Below are positions 1 to 13,671 of a stretch of DNA of 64,000 bases, piece after piece; within the stretch, counting starts at the first letter, position 1; each line of letters starts with the position of its first letter. This DNA is from Antedon bifida (Eukaryota > Echinodermata > Crinoidea > Comatulida > Antedonidae). The stretch covers positions 35,159,001 to 35,223,000 of the forward strand of contig OY727095.1 of assembly GCA_963402885.1 (NCBI GenBank), in the 5' to 3' direction. Below the pieces are notes generated by a model that made no database searches, had not been told where the DNA came from, and saw nothing but the letters and a program-made list of their open reading frames with translations. A program made the position numbers and the translations under genes.

Positions 1-1118
1 TTGGCGAATTCATCTGAACGTACACTAGTTTATTCAACCAAACATTCAACATTCATTGAAATGATTAGTCTTTATTTGAACTCCTTTTTATTGATCTTTG
101 ACCGTTTCTACTTTTGTTCTTTTTTCTTAGCGTTGTTAAATAATTCGATCAACATAAAACCAATAGGTAATAATGAATGGCTGAAAAAACCACAATTAAT
201 CTGTTTAATTTAAATTACAAACGGTTGTGTACACCATATGTTGTCTGTAGTTCAATTGAAGCAAATGAAACACCATGAAATAGAGTTGACACAGGATAAA
301 CGATGGCATAGAAATCTCAGCAGGCATCAGACCCACAGTTCACGCTTGCCTCTCTCATCGTCCCTCCTGACACAGATATGATGAACTGCGTAGCCTAGAG
401 ACGGTTTTGTCCAACAAAACAACTCAGAGAACTTGGAAGCGAACAATTTCGACACGTTCCTATCATGTTTCAAGTATGACCCGGTCATTCTGTATTAAGA
501 AATACTCTATAAATGTTTGTGAACGTCTAAATATAATAATAAAGATTGAACAAAACTATTCTATGTTACCTGTCGGTAAAAGGTCGCCAGTAAATTCTGC
601 AAAGTAGGCTTAAAACAAGTTTGTCCCTGTATCCATTAGCATTCCTTCATTATATCGCCACAATCTGGCCACAATACTACTACAATTTATAATTTATTCC
701 ACCATAAAATAAATTCTGTAATAATTTTAATATTTAATATTTAAACGATTTGTACAATTTTCAGGTTTAGAGCAATTATACGGTACACTAAGCATACGAG
801 ATGTTGAGAGTTACAAAGTTGTGGAAAATGTGCACAAATCAAGATTTTATTATTAATGCAGTAACTAAAAGTGTGTCAAATTTTTTTCAATTAATTTTAG
901 TTCTTTTTACACTGTAATGTTCAGAAATAATTGGTGGCGCTACATCACACATCAGATGGAGGAGGAACCCCAGAAGAGAATTCGGGTGTTGTAGTAATAG
1001 TATGCCTTTGTTTACGGAACATTGTTTTAGCTGTAGGGTTTTAGTCAAAGAACAAAGTAAAGCACAAAACTATAAGTATAATACTAATTTCGCAGCAACT
1101 GTATACGCCGCTTTACGT

Positions 1119-1228
1119 ACGCGCGCAATTACTCTTTGATACGGACGTGACGCCACTTCGATACTTCACGCGTGCGGCTTCTGTATGGTACACACGTGCG
1201 TCCGTATCAAGGAGTAATTGCGCGCGCA
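1119..1228. repeat. Imperfect inverted repeat, MITE-like hairpin
   Basis: The left arm (about 1,119-1,146) and right arm (about 1,199-1,228) are near-perfect reverse complements of roughly 27 bp around the sequence ACGCGCGCAATTACTC, separated by about 52 bp. A direct repeat with the core TATACGCCGCTTTAC lies just left of the left arm and just right of the right arm. The structure suggests a small non-autonomous DNA transposon or a nested pair of insertions. No transposase is present. Confidence 0.5.
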
Positions 1229-2198
1229 CACAGCAACTCCTTTATACGCCGCTTTTACACACTTTACGTACGCACGCAGCCTATTCCCTATATAATGCCA
1301 GTTCGATATTTCGATCCTGTTCCTTACATGCGTCATAAGCGTAACGTGTGGTGAACTATGGACCCCTCAGACCTACTTACCTAATTTTGAATCGGAGAAA
1401 AGAAATCAAATTAGGACATGTTTTGCGAATTTGTTACGACCTGGCGCCTCTCCGGTAAATAACATTTTTATTGGCTAAAATTAAATTCTAAAATGGTTAA
1501 CAAGTTTCCTTAAATCTGTACAGTTTCATGTTTAAATTGATAAATTGAAGTTGTTTCATGTTCGTTCATTTTTAAGTCGGACTTAAGCTTGCATGAACAT
1601 ACATTTAGCTTGATATGATTCAATCATGAGTACGGCACGGTAACCATTTGCGTTTTTAGGCCTAAACTTTAAATATAAACCATCGGCCAGAATTATTAGT
1701 AAAAAGATTTCGTATAATAAAAACGCACTGATGCGAAATTCGAAACTATCATTCTAACAATTAAAAGAAAAGCAATTCTTCTACAATGTCACCATACAAT
1801 AAATGTTACAAACTGACTGATATGTACTGTAGTCATAATTGTTGTACAGTAACTCCGTATTTACTGATCGAATGATGTTTTAAGGCAAAAAGTAATTGCG
1901 TTACACAGCAAAAAATGGTACACATCATCTTCTGTAACGGAAAGAAAAGATTGAAACGGCGTAACGGATTGTACCCAAGGGAAAGACGTGAAGTCGTAGA
2001 AGAACGCATTAGGGCGCCACATGACTACGTACAAGAGTAGGTTGACCTTGACCAGTGAAACACAAGTGAAGGTTTCACGTATGCCAAACAAATAATATTT
2101 AATATTAATATTTAATACATTAGTGCTCGAACGAACAAACACCTTTTCACTGATAACCTATTTGCATGCTTTTACTTACGGGGACAGGGATAGCGTGT

Positions 2199-2345
2199 AA
2201 GGCTTGGTTCTCAAGGACGTAACGCAACGCAAGTGATTTGACCAATCACAAGCGATGGATTATTAGAACAGTGGCTTGTCATTGGTCAACTCGTTTGAGT
2301 TGCGCGTACGTCCTTGCGTTGCGTTCTAGTGGGAACCACGCTTAA
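2199..2345. mobile_element. CCAAT-hairpin MITE, copy 1
   Basis: The element begins near GCTTGGTTCTC and ends near GGGAACCACGCTTA, forming imperfect terminal inverted repeats. The two halves are reverse complements. The left half carries TTGACCAATCACAAGCGA and the right half its inverse (CTTGTCATTGGTCAA). The stretches ACGCAACGCAAG and CTTGCGTTGCGT are also inverted. About eleven members of the same family occur in the window. No coding capacity is present, as expected for a MITE. Confidence 0.75.
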
Positions 2346-3077
2346 GGGTTAGGTTACAACTAGATACATGTGAAACACATGTGATGTTGTATTAACAAAT
2401 ATTCCTATGATACTTCGGAAATAGATACAGTACCGCGAATCAGCTGGATACTCAGTACACACTTTACATGCAGCGCATGTTTTGATAATGTAATGTAATT
2501 TCGGACTTGAAGTGACGAAATTAAAGGGTGTTTCACATCGGCCCTTATCATGACAGACGAGTGGATAATCCGGGTTACCGTAAGTATACGGTAAACCTTG
2601 AACGCGAAATGAACCACTAATGTTATAGTAATTAGTAGACCATCAGTTAGCAAATAATGCCACAGGAACAAGATAATAGCTCTGTCAATTAAAATGCTTG
2701 AATTATCTCAATTTCCTGAAATAAATTAACCAAGACAATAGCCATATTTGGACATTCCGGACGGGCGCGTGATATATGAATGAACGAATAGTACAGGGTT
2801 ACCTGGAATAGCGTCTGAACCCTTGACAGAGGAACCTTGTACCGCTTAGTGCACACCACCTCCACCAGATCCTACCTATCTGCTGACGTTTCACGTGTTC
2901 CACACTTCCTAGAAATGGTTCAATACAACAAAATGCCATTGTTAATAATAGTTAATTTTAACCAATGCGGTTAAACACAAAACATAAATTATCCAGTGTA
3001 TTAATTCAAGATAGTCACATGACCAATACTACTTCCATGTAATATCTATTTACCTCAAACTATATATATATATATTT

Positions 3078-3345
3078 TTTAAACATGAAAAAAAAAATTA
3101 TTAAGCAGATTTTAAGTAGTAATAAAAATAAAGTTATTCACTTCCGTGGAAAAAAATGATTTACTTTAAAAAAGACTAAAATAATGTCGACGAACAGACA
3201 ATTTTAATGTTGTTTGCCTCAAATTACAGTTTATTGAGTTAACTCATTTTGTGTTTGATTTATTTTTTGGCAAAAGTGAATAACTATTATGTAACATTGA
3301 AATAGCATATTTGAAAAGATTTTCGCAGGGGATAATCTTTAACAA
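3078..3345. mobile_element. GGGGACAAT-type MITE, diverged copy
   Basis: The right part (GTGAATAACTATTATGTAAC, then GGGGATAATCTTTAA) closely matches the right part of the element at 37,733-38,086, and the internal TTATTCACTTCCGTGG resembles that copy's TTGTTCACTTCC block. The left terminus is not clear here, so the left boundary is approximate. Confidence 0.5.
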
Positions 3346-4045
3346 TGAATATAGATGTCGCGCGCAAAGACCAATCAGTGATACATAATTGCGAACATTT
3401 TAAAACTTATTATATGATGAGTAGGTGAAATCATAATACAGTACTAATAAACGGTAAGTTTGTTCGTGTGGATGTTTTAAGAATGTTCGATTGCCCGACA
3501 ATTAAACTGTTTTTATTATCCCTATTCATCGCGTGAATATTAAACCTATTGAACGAAAGTTAACGAACGGTTCTTTAGTTGATATAATAGTTTTGTTACA
3601 CAATAGTCAAATAAATAACAATAGCTTGCTTACAATTGGTATGTAGAGGTTATGTCCCTTGTTTGACCAGATTCACAGACAAAAAGAAAGAGTAAATACT
3701 GCTTTCAGTGTCGTTCTTTGGTCCACGTCACAGATATAAAAGAAGACACGATTTTTAATCTCATAAGAATACATATGGCCGGTCACAAACAACACATGCC
3801 CTTTTACTGAACCCGGATGACTTAAGTTTAAAGTGTACCTTTTTCTAGGCCTGTCCTGTCACGAACTTCTTTTTTTAGGCCTACCTTTTATAATCATCGC
3901 GGGAAAAAGTTTACCGATGACGCGTGCCCACGAGGTAGTTATCAGACTTGCGTGATGGGTCTCGCGTGATTGACAGACGCCGATACCCCTGTTGTATCGG
4001 GTTTATTTGGGGGGTCATTCAGATGATGTATTTACCTAAGCGATG

Positions 4046-4222
4046 ATTGGTTTGATTGAATATTAATGTGTTATAAAAGCTCAGTCTTTCGCAACTGATA
4101 CGATAGAGGCGAATGTGACAAATTAGTACACTACTGTAGGGCATGCTCTAGCTGTTGATTTGTGACTGTCACAAAACGTTAATCCAACATTTATATTGTT
4201 TTGGTTAAACCAACTTTATCTG
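4046..4222 (+). promoter_or_regulatory. Promoter-like block with possible non-coding first exon
   Basis: An inverted CCAAT box (ATTGG, 4,046-4,050) precedes a TATAAAAG box (4,072-4,079). About 145 bases further on is a consensus 5' splice site, ATCTG|GTAAGTT, with its donor at 4,223. The preceding 150 bp are more GC-rich than their surroundings. No open frame follows, so any exon here would be non-coding. The nearest plus-strand gene is CYP26 copy A, about 10.6 kb downstream, which has a 3' splice site just before its start codon. A link between the two is only a possibility. Confidence 0.3.
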
Positions 4223-7200
4223 GTAAGTTCAACTTATTTATAATCATTTATCGAATTTAAAAGTAGACATTTATTAAAGGTGCTCTATACTGTCCGTAAT
4301 TATATAAACGGTATCGATTTTCGTAATTAACAATTATACAATTTCAACAATAATGAAAGGCTACGCTGCTACAAAGTATTTTGCTTATCCGCGATTTGGA
4401 CAAATTAGACCTATTAATTTGATTTTCGAAAGGTAAGGAAACCAAGTGTGTACAACATTTTTTTTTGTTTTCCCCGTACATCACGACTTACATGTATTAT
4501 TAGAACTACCGTCAACCGACTGTGTAACACGTCGCGAAGAAAAGTTTTGTGCAACAGGCACTCGACAATTATTCGATTATTTTACGTTTGGTAGACGACG
4601 ACGGCGACGGTGGCGGCAATAAAAGAATTGTGTGACGACAATTAAAAGAGGACCGTAACAAGTAACGATTGAGACGTTTAAAGATTGAAAACGATTAATT
4701 TGATAAAATAGAAAAATTACGGCAATTATTCAAAACACCGAACTTGGCTAACAATCATTTATTTGCTTTGCGTGTTTTTAATTGGTCTGGCCGGGTTATG
4801 TATGTTTAACGAAAATACCTGTAACTTGAAGGCTTTTGTTGCTGAATTTAAAATCCATTTTTGGCACGTGGCAGGTTTATCAATAGGTTAGGAATGTGGT
4901 ATAATAAAAGGGTTCCTTCCGCTAGAGGTTTTAAGGAAATGATTAAAATAATCGCTGGGTAAAGTTATTATTTGCAAGCGATTAAAATGTCCTTAGTGTG
5001 TTTAGGCTTGGAGGAAAATAGCAGGTCACTTGCACATGGAAATGGAAAATGCCAGATTAAGATCAAAAATATAATTACAAAAACGCCGACTATTAGATGA
5101 GAAAATGAAAAAAAAAGACATTAATGTACTTTGATAACTATGACACATCAAGTGCGACAGAGGACGCTGTTTAAAAATAAAGAATAAAGGGATACTTATA
5201 ACGCGCACATCATGTTGTACTGTTGACAAAACCCTTTTGAGGCCTCGATATATTGCACGAAAGCAGATAGGCCTAATTGTAGTTTAATACTACTAACTAA
5301 TTTGCTCTTTAACTAAATTTCAATTTAAACGAAAAATGAACATTGGCAATATAGGTACATAACTTTATTAAAATTTATAGGCCTAATGATAATGAATAAG
5401 TTGTGTAAATAAATATAATTTATTTTATTTTTAAATACACATAATTTCAATGCATTATGACCTTTACAAGATAATAATATTAAAAATCGTTGTCTCTAGG
5501 TTACTTTATTAATTGATGATTTTCATGTATTTATATTTAGTAACAAATATCAGTTTACGTCTGTGAAATGTCAAACTTTGCCGTTTTATTTAAATTTAGT
5601 TAATTTCTTTACATTAACCTTGATAAATTAATGTAAGTTACAAGGTCGATTATCAATTACTGTGAACTTTAAAGTCACGTTTAGGCCTATATATATAAAC
5701 ATATATGCTAGTAAAAATTGTTCGTTGTGACTGGAGACAGCAACCCGTGTTTGCACCAGCAAGCTCAGTGCCGCATTGACGGCCCATCTATAAATTACAA
5801 CTTTCAAAAATACGTATACGAAGTCAGAAGTTTGTTGTTTGGCGCGCCATAGTTTGGAATGAAATGAGACTGTAGTAGTAGGCCTATATTCAATTAGCGA
5901 ACCTGTAAATTAAAACAAACGCCTCCATGCTTTAATATTGACGGAGTCTGATGGAAAGGAACAAGTGTGGATCTACCAACATATGGTTTACAGCCGATAA
6001 ACCTATTTATCGGACGCCCCACAACAATGCGACCTATATCCGTCAGTAGTTCGAGTTAAGAAAACAATTTGCTCCCCGGCTCAACGTGAATGTAAACCTG
6101 CATCGTCATCAAATCATTTTACTATAGTCTGTAGGCCTAACCTATGTGATCATTAAAAAGTTCGTTAAAGGCCGCAAATAAGGCAAAATAACCTTCGATT
6201 GAATTACTATACTTGGGGATTCGTGTTGGCCAATTAGAATTACGCCACAAAAGTATCCACCAATCAGCAAATCCGAGTACAAGTTAACAAACTTAAAACT
6301 TAAACTTAGTTTATTACGGATTGTTGGTTGTGCAAGTGCAGTAACGCCAAATTAATATTAATATCAATTTAAATATTTTATGAAAACAGCTACATGAGTG
6401 TAGTAATACAAAGTTTAATACAATTTAAAATCTGTTTTTTTTTATAAACTAAACTGGTTTATTTATTTGTATAATTTTATGTGTATTTTGAAATAATTTA
6501 TGTGATTATTCCTATTGTCACCAGTCATCTAACATCGTAATCAGGCCAATAAAATGTCTATATAAATTGACCCTAATTAACACCAAATAGTTCAGTAAAC
6601 ATTTGCGTCTTGACTTCAAATAAAACAGCGATTAAGGTGAATAACACCAGAGGTATGACTACGAGTAAAATTGCATAATAACCTTCAAAATAGACAAACT
6701 GCAACGTAAAAAGGTCTTTTATCGCGAGGGATTGTGCTACGATTCAACGAACTCACGGTTTACCGCACTCAATGTATTCTGAAAATCCTTCCATGAATGG
6801 AAATTATGGTTTGTTGACTGGTGTAAAGGCTGGACTTGTGCCAGAAGAAGTTTGGAACGCCGCGCAGTCAATGGATACTTTGGCACCAGCATCCTTGCAA
6901 GGTGAACGAAATTAAGCATGTACTTAACATGCCAACTATCTAAAATAAATAATAAAACGAATACAAAAAGAGAATCAATCAATGCCAACAAAAAAAACCA
7001 ATCATGAACAATAAAGAACTATATAATATTTTTACCAGGAATTATACCATACTTATACCAGGAACGTATACCATTATACTTATATACTAGTAACTTATAC
7101 CATTATACTTAAACCAGGAACAGGTGCCTATTAGGCTATGTTCGAATAAAGGGTGGATAAAACAATATTTTGTAAACAAAACAACAACAACAAATATTTC

Positions 7201-7698
7201 GCACGAAACAAACAGTTGCGTGAGCTCCGAAGTCAGTGAACGAACACATATTTACCACTATACAGGATCTCTATCTTGATTCATACAAGGTTACGTCAAT
7301 CTCTAATAATATTCCAATTAGATCCTGCTGTTTGTTTGTTCGTTCAATGACGTGACTTGGAGTTATGACAACTTCAAATAGATTATATCTACGAGAAACT
7401 AAACATCATTTTACAGCCCTTTAGCTGTTTTAGAAGTAGGAAATAAACAGGAATGTCTACCGAAATCGATTAAATATAAGCCAAACATACACAGTTTAGC
7501 TATTTGAACTCGCGGAAACAAGCCTGTTTTTTATTGCTTAAAATAACAAAACCAGCCGTTTTTCTTGGAAGACAGGTCTAATGTGTTTACATCACATGTT
7601 GATGAGCAATCTAATGCGTACGGTACACTTTACATTCAGAGAACATCAACAATGAAATATTTTCCCTCGGACAGCAGGCGCAGTTGGTTACCTGTTGC

Positions 7699-7842
7699 TT
7701 AAAGCTCTGTCTACACTATCAAACTAGTTTGACAAAAAAAGTGTGATGTGCCCAATTATGGCAGTGATATGACATCATCATGTCCATGGGCACATCACAT
7801 TTTTTTGTCACATAAAGTTTGATAGTGTAGACAGAGCTTAAC
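7699..7842. mobile_element. AAGCTCTGTCTACAC MITE, copy 1
   Basis: Terminal inverted repeats of about 23 bp (AAGCTCTGTCTACACTATCA at the left, its reverse complement at the right) enclose about 90 bp of semi-palindromic sequence with TGTGATGTGCCC on the left and GGGCACATCACA on the right. TTAA occurs at both ends, which would fit a TTAA or TA target duplication. Two more copies lie at 9,187 and 31,537. Confidence 0.8.
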
Positions 7843-9186
7843 GCGTGGTAAAGCAAACAAATAACGCGTGCGTCTGCTGTAAAGTTTTGACGCAACAAAA
7901 TGACCCGGCGCAACGCAACTGAGTTGACCCATCACCACAACCGATTGGTCAAATATGCTTAGGTCGCTTATGATATAAAGCACGTGCAGTAGAGACCCAT
8001 GGCTTTAAATAAAGTAACGGACGTAATCATATCACCTTTTTCACCGAAAAATAGGTTACACCGTCACACTATAATAATAGGTCTGGCAAAAGCAGTGTTA
8101 TGTCGTGCAGTTAATCCGAATGATAGTGTAATATTTGTCGAATGTCTCCAGTACTACATCTACATAAATCAGAAAGATACATAAAATCTGTAAACTAATC
8201 GGATGATCTGTATAAATGTTATATTAATCATGGGATTTGTCTGTACACAGGGTTCAGAGACAGTGAATATGTCATCGGCCCAGTTGCGCCAGCTTTATAA
8301 TCCATCTTAATAAAGCAGCCATGAATACCTGATGTTTCCAATAGGACGCAACTGGTCTTACAGACTAGAAAATAAGACAAATTGATCAAAATATCAACAT
8401 ATCTAAAAATAGTTTTAGTCCGTTGAATCTTGTTTATTTCTACAAATATATTGAAAACGTGTGATATTTTAATGTCCATTTTCAACCAATTACTATAAAT
8501 ACATTTTAAGGAGATAATTATATATATCGTGTATGTATGTAACTCCACATCCCTAGTTTTTGTGTAATTCTTTAGACTTTCTGTCTGATCACTGAGTTTA
8601 CATGGATAAAATCTTATGGAATTTATTTTTGACGAAAACATCGGCGAATGATCTCGTTTGTAATATGTTCGTTTATAAATTAACACGGGCACAGGCAGTA
8701 TCGTCTGTATATGTTTGTTTCTGTTTAAAAACTATATTTGAAAATGAAAACTAAATTTGGACTGAAAATTAATATTGAAAACATTTTCAATGAAGAAAAG
8801 AGAAACCATTTGAATGTCAAATGTGGATTTCTTTACAAGATTATTAGGCTATTTCCCCGTAGGAGGAATTCCCTTTGCTTTATCACTACTTGTTGTGATT
8901 TGTTTTAGTCAATACTAAAAATACGTCAATAATAACGAATCAGTCATTGAACGGCGTGGAATTTTGATATTGCGCAAAAGGTCAATTCCTGCCTAAAGGT
9001 AAGGAAACTGACGATTTGGAAACAAAGTATTGTATTAGTTCAGCAGCAGTCAACTCGGGGTGAAATTCAACGTGCTTACAAAAATGTATTCTAGCCTAAA
9101 CATTGATATAATTAATATTGAGTTAAATAGGATAATGGCATTGTTATCAAACTTCATTGGCAGAAGTGTGTTTCTGTAAACAAATT

Positions 9187-9318
9187 GTTAAGTTCTGTCT
9201 ACACTATCGATAAAAAAAAGTGACCAAATATGATAGTAATATGACATCATCGTGTCCATATATGGGCACATCACATTTTTTTTGTCACAAAAAGTTTGAT
9301 AGTGTAGACAGAGCTTAA
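9187..9318. mobile_element. AAGCTCTGTCTACAC MITE, copy 2
   Basis: Same family as 7,699-7,842. The left end, TTAAGTTCTGTCTACACTAT, has one change from the consensus. The right end, GATAGTGTAGACAGAGCTTA, is intact. The centre has the shared GACATCATCGTGTCCATATA and GGGCACATCACA blocks. Confidence 0.75.
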
Positions 9319-9702
9319 AATACAAATTTCTCTCGTGAGTCAGTCATTTGTAGCAGCATCTCAAAGCATTATACTCAGTCAATGGTGACACAGTACTAGA
9401 AATAGTACTGTAAAACTAATATTTAAAGAGATAAAGTCACGGTATGACAGGTGGAACTTGCAACACACACCTCAAACGACTGTCGGTAAAATATCAAATC
9501 TCTCTTCTTGTTTATTCGTCAACGGCTGTGTGTGCTGAATATACAACCTAATTCTATCCGAACCACGAAAACGGAATTAAGTTTAAATACTCGATACGAG
9601 GATCATAATTTTCGGCAGTATATATTTCCGAATATTTCAATCGCCTGCAGTTACATACAGAAAAGCGCAGTGCAAATTTCTTGCGACGAATTACTAAATG
9701 TT

Positions 9703-9830
9703 GCTTGGTTTCCACTAGGAGACGCAACGCAAGGATTTAAGCGCGCCGAGAGGAAATTTCCTCCACGGATCATCCAAGCTGTGATTGGTCAACTAACTTG
9801 TGTTATGCCTCCAATGGAAACCACGCTTAA
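9703..9830. mobile_element. CCAAT-hairpin MITE, copy 2
   Basis: The ends GCTTGGTTTCCACTAG and CAATGGAAACCACGCTTAA are inverted. The internal GACGCAACGCAAGG and GTGATTGGTCAACT identify the family. The left half has lost its own CCAAT block. Confidence 0.65.
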
Positions 9831-10383
9831 GATCAACCTTCAAGTAACTTGTTTGATGTTTGAGATCTGTAAACATACATGATTATTACGTAATATTTAA
9901 CTCATTAAAGGTCACATTTAAATTAAAGGAGACGTTACTAATAATAAGTATAAATTATTTCCATACTGAAAATTCTAAAATCTATTTAATGATTTCTATT
10001 TTGTTATTAATGTTAATATTACACAGAGGCAGTTCTAAACTATTATTAGTGTTTTTCTAAACTTTTAAACTTTCACTTAATTGATTTCATTACTACAAAT
10101 TCAACTTATCTGTTATTCTGAGACCAATAAAGTTCAACTTTCTATATACATTTATTTATAAACGTTTCTTTGAAAATAAACATCTCCATTTTGTCCTATA
10201 ATTACATTATTAATTATAGTTAATATTAAACGTAATAGTTTAGACGTTGCATTTTGTAGATGTCTATGAACTTATGATAATAGAAAGACATATAACAAAA
10301 TAACTATACTTAAAGATAACGATCGACGCATTATCTATACCGTAGAAAACTATATATTTATAATACTTTATAAATGTTTATAA

Positions 10384-10584
10384 CGACTGTAAAGCTACCT
10401 ATGGTATCCATAGACCCTCTTCGACTGTAAAGCTACCTATGGTATCCATAGACCCTCTTCGACTGTAAAGCTACCTATGGTATCCATAGACCCTCTTCGA
10501 CTGTAAAGCTACCTATGGTATCCATAGACCCTCTTCGACTGTAAAGCTACCTATGGTATCCATAGACCCTCTTCGACTGTAAAG
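10384..10584. repeat. 38-bp minisatellite, five full copies
   Basis: Five identical 38-bp units start at 10,384, 10,422, 10,460, 10,498 and 10,536, followed by an 11-bp partial copy. Each unit carries the short palindrome CTATGGTATCCATAG (6-bp arms, 3-bp centre). Identity between units is complete, which indicates recent expansion. Confidence 0.95.
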
Positions 10585-11380
10585 AATGTAGAACGCTAGA
10601 AAGCTACAGCAACTTCCTACACAACCAGAATCTTCGTCGTATTGTACTTAGGCCCAGGGATCCCTGCTTAGGCCTAATATGCATCCATAAGGCTTATACA
10701 GCTTCCTAGAACTAAACATTACCACTTCAACGACAGTAGAATTAGTTAAGGTTTAGCAACGCAGCTTTAATTAATAGAAAAGGTTCAGATAACCTTCACG
10801 AGGCTTACAATACATAGCCCTGGACAAGTACCTCAACTTCACTGACTGTCAGTAACTTCACATCCAAACCTCATAACGAACCGGGATGATCATAGAAAAT
10901 GGCCTTTTTATGTTACGACTTTGGAGAAGGTAAGACTATTTCATCATTAGTATAAATAACTATAGGCATCTATAGCTCGCAATTTTATCGATTTTATTCT
11001 AGAGATATGTGACACATCAAAGTTTCCTTCAAACCTTGGAAGTTTGGCCCCAAAGATCTAAAGGGGAATTAAGTAAGAGTTCCCCACAGTAACGACAGGC
11101 TTGCCTTAATCCTAATGTTAAAATATGTGTGACGGTGTACCGGCTCCTATATCACTCCTCCAGCAGATGAGTGGTGCAACACATATAGGCATAAGTATTA
11201 AAAAAAGTCTACATAAAATATTTTTAAAGAAGCACCACTTCGTGACGATTTCCGCAAATGATTATGGATCACGTGTTCACAATTCATAGAATTTATCTTC
11301 AAATTATTTCCTTTGCAGCTTTACTTTTAAATTAGGTTATTACCATGAAGGGAAAAAGCATCCAAAGTTTTAAGAAAAAT

Positions 11381-11527
11381 CTTGGTTTCCATTTTTGGAC
11401 GCAACAAAATGAATGACGTAGGCGCAAGGCAAGTAAGTAGACCGGTTCAGATGAGCCATCGCGTCGTGATTGGTCAATGCGGTGCGCTTACGTCCTTGCG
11501 TTGCGTCCAGGTGGGAAAACAGCTTTA
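11381..11527. mobile_element. CCAAT-hairpin MITE, copy 3
   Basis: The ends CTTGGTTTCCATTTTTGGAC and CCAGGTGGGAAAACAGC are roughly inverted. The right half has GTGATTGGTCAATG followed by ACGTCCTTGCGTTGCGTCC, typical of this family. Confidence 0.65.
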
Positions 11528-12106
11528 GCAGCAGTCGTTTTGTAGTATCTGCTGACCTAAAGTCATCGTATTTGTTACAGTTAGTGGCGCGCACTTCTAT
11601 GTCACAGACAAATAGTTGCATTGTTTTGTAAATCTATTGAAGATGACGCTAAACTCCTATTCTTTGATACAATGCTTAAGTGATTACTAAGAAGTGGGAT
11701 TTAAGTGTAAAATGATTGTTAGGATATCGGTGGATATATCACTACTATTGTAATCAAATCTATGATGTAAAATATGAATCAACTTAGTTGTTTTAAAGGG
11801 CCTGATTCGAGACATGAGGGGATGATGTTGACCCAATTACTTGTTAAGAAGGTTTTATATACGACAAACGGATATGAAATATATAGCATTATAAAATATT
11901 TCTTTAAAAAACAATTAATAGTTGCCGCATATTAATTGGCACGATAACAATCCGGGCGCAACAAATCATTAAAGAGGTTAAGCTACGAGGAAAACCACAT
12001 TACAGCAACAAACACAATAAACACAATAAGGTTGAAATGTGTTCTGTTAACAATATCGAGTGGCAACACGCGAACGAATCATTAACGTATGGTAACCGTG
12101 AACGCG

Positions 12107-12238
12107 TTAAGCGTGGTTCCCACGCGCAACGCAAGCGAGTTGACCAATGACAAGCTAGTGTTCGAATAATCCATCGCTTGTGATTGGTCACGTTACGTTA
12201 CGTCCTTGTGTTGCGTCGCTAGTGGGAACCAAGTTTTA
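12107..12238. mobile_element. CCAAT-hairpin MITE, copy 4
   Basis: A well preserved member: TTAAGCGTGGTTCCCACG at the left and AGTGGGAACCAAGTTT at the right, with internal GCAAGCGAGTTGACCAATGA and CGCTTGTGATTGGTCA in inverted orientation. Confidence 0.75.
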
Positions 12239-13663
12239 TTGGTGTTTTCCGATTGACGTCTGGCATCAAGTCAAAAATGCATAAAATAATATGCAAACAT
12301 TGAATATGATCTCACAAGTTCATAATCCGCCTACAACCGGGATACGCTATATCATTCACGTATTAATGGTTCAACGGACGGTCACCAAAAGAAAAAAATA
12401 CATGACACAGACTGAATTCATAGAAATTGCAGAAAGATCCGGACCTCTGTTGGTTTTATCATATCATGCACCAGTTGATGTCTTCATAACCCGTAAAACA
12501 AATGACGAGAACATGAATTTTAGGCGCCAATATGAAGAGTATTCTAATACAAGCACACTCACATCTTTCCGGTGAAAGTCACGCGAATCCGTAAACTAAA
12601 TAGTTTTTTTACAAATCATTTAGCACGAGTTCACAAGTTGAAACGGTCAGTGAAAACGTCCTGGCCATCTTATGACGTTATTTCCGAACTGTCCAGTACA
12701 CGACCATGGACACACGTCTTGGTGTTCAACATCCGTTTCTGGTGGTGGTTAACTTTTCACCTTAACAGATGGAACTAGAAAACTCACATGAATAACATAA
12801 GCTGACAACATATTAACATTCTCCTGAACTTATTGAGTCAAAGTTATGAGAGAAAAAAATACAGTATTATCTAATTATATTATATATTTCATTCATAGCA
12901 GATGAAATAATGTATTAGTGTAAAGTGAATATGTTACCTCGTAGCTTAGCTTGTCAAATCGAGATTAGACAGAAGTAAGTCGGTTTCCTTGGGCAATAAA
13001 CTAGTGAGCCAGTCGTAGTCTGATTATGCCTTTCAAAAACACTGCTTTCGCTTGCTTTCTGCGGTAACTGTCTTCTAAACATGACAACTTAATCTGAAAA
13101 GAAGCGAGGGGCCTTAATTTTCAAAATACGCACAAAGAATACAAACATTGAGCAGTCCATTGCGTGTTGATAAAAAAGAAAATTTCTAAACAGATGCTTA
13201 TGATTATAGTAATTAAATGTTTTATAATTGATATTCTGTCTCCAAGCGAGGTGATTTTGGATTGAAGCAGAGTTTATATATTATATACTCGTTGATGAAG
13301 TTGGAAACTGGATAACTATAAATGCTAACTGTCAAATCATTAATCTCGTCGTCTCCAATAAAATCCTTTGTAAACATTTGGTTCGTCAAAAGTGTTAAAA
13401 ATACAGAGACGTTTGTTATCCGGCTGTAAGCGGTATGGATGTAGGTCTATCGTGCAACAGGAGGCAAGCCACTGATACTGCCGCTATTAGTGATTTTAAT
13501 GTCATATATATATCCAATGTTAATATTTTTTGCAGGCCCAAAAAAGGTTTTAAAAACTTGGCGTTGCCAACGTAAATGTTGTACAAGAATATAACCAAGG
13601 CCTCACTGTAGACTTAAAATCTGAGGGGGAACAAACGGCCAGAGGGTCTACCGAAGTCCAGGG

Positions 13664-13671
13664 TGACGTCA
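13664..13671. promoter_or_regulatory. Perfect CRE palindrome TGACGTCA
   Basis: An exact 8-bp match to the full cAMP-response element bound by CREB/ATF factors. It is the first of three such sites within 1.2 kb upstream of CYP26 copy A. Functional use is inferred. Confidence 0.4.

Noticed and set aside
2041-2055. Extended nuclear-receptor half-site TCAAGGTCA on the minus strand
   Set aside because: A single 9-bp match far from any gene is expected by chance in 64 kb.
6737-6991. 84-codon minus-strand frame starting with a signal-peptide-like segment
   Set aside because: The hydrophobic start is common in AT-rich random frames. There is no cysteine pattern, homology or promoter to support it.
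8228-8692. 154-codon minus-strand open frame
   Set aside because: It has no recognisable motif and biased low-complexity Ile/Lys/Tyr content as expected from AT-rich DNA, and no matching splice sites or promoter.
9508-9882. 124-codon plus-strand open frame
   Set aside because: Its second half runs through a CCAAT-hairpin MITE, and no homology is apparent.
10384-10584. CRISPR-like array
   Set aside because: The units are directly contiguous with no spacers and the window is eukaryotic. It is a minisatellite.
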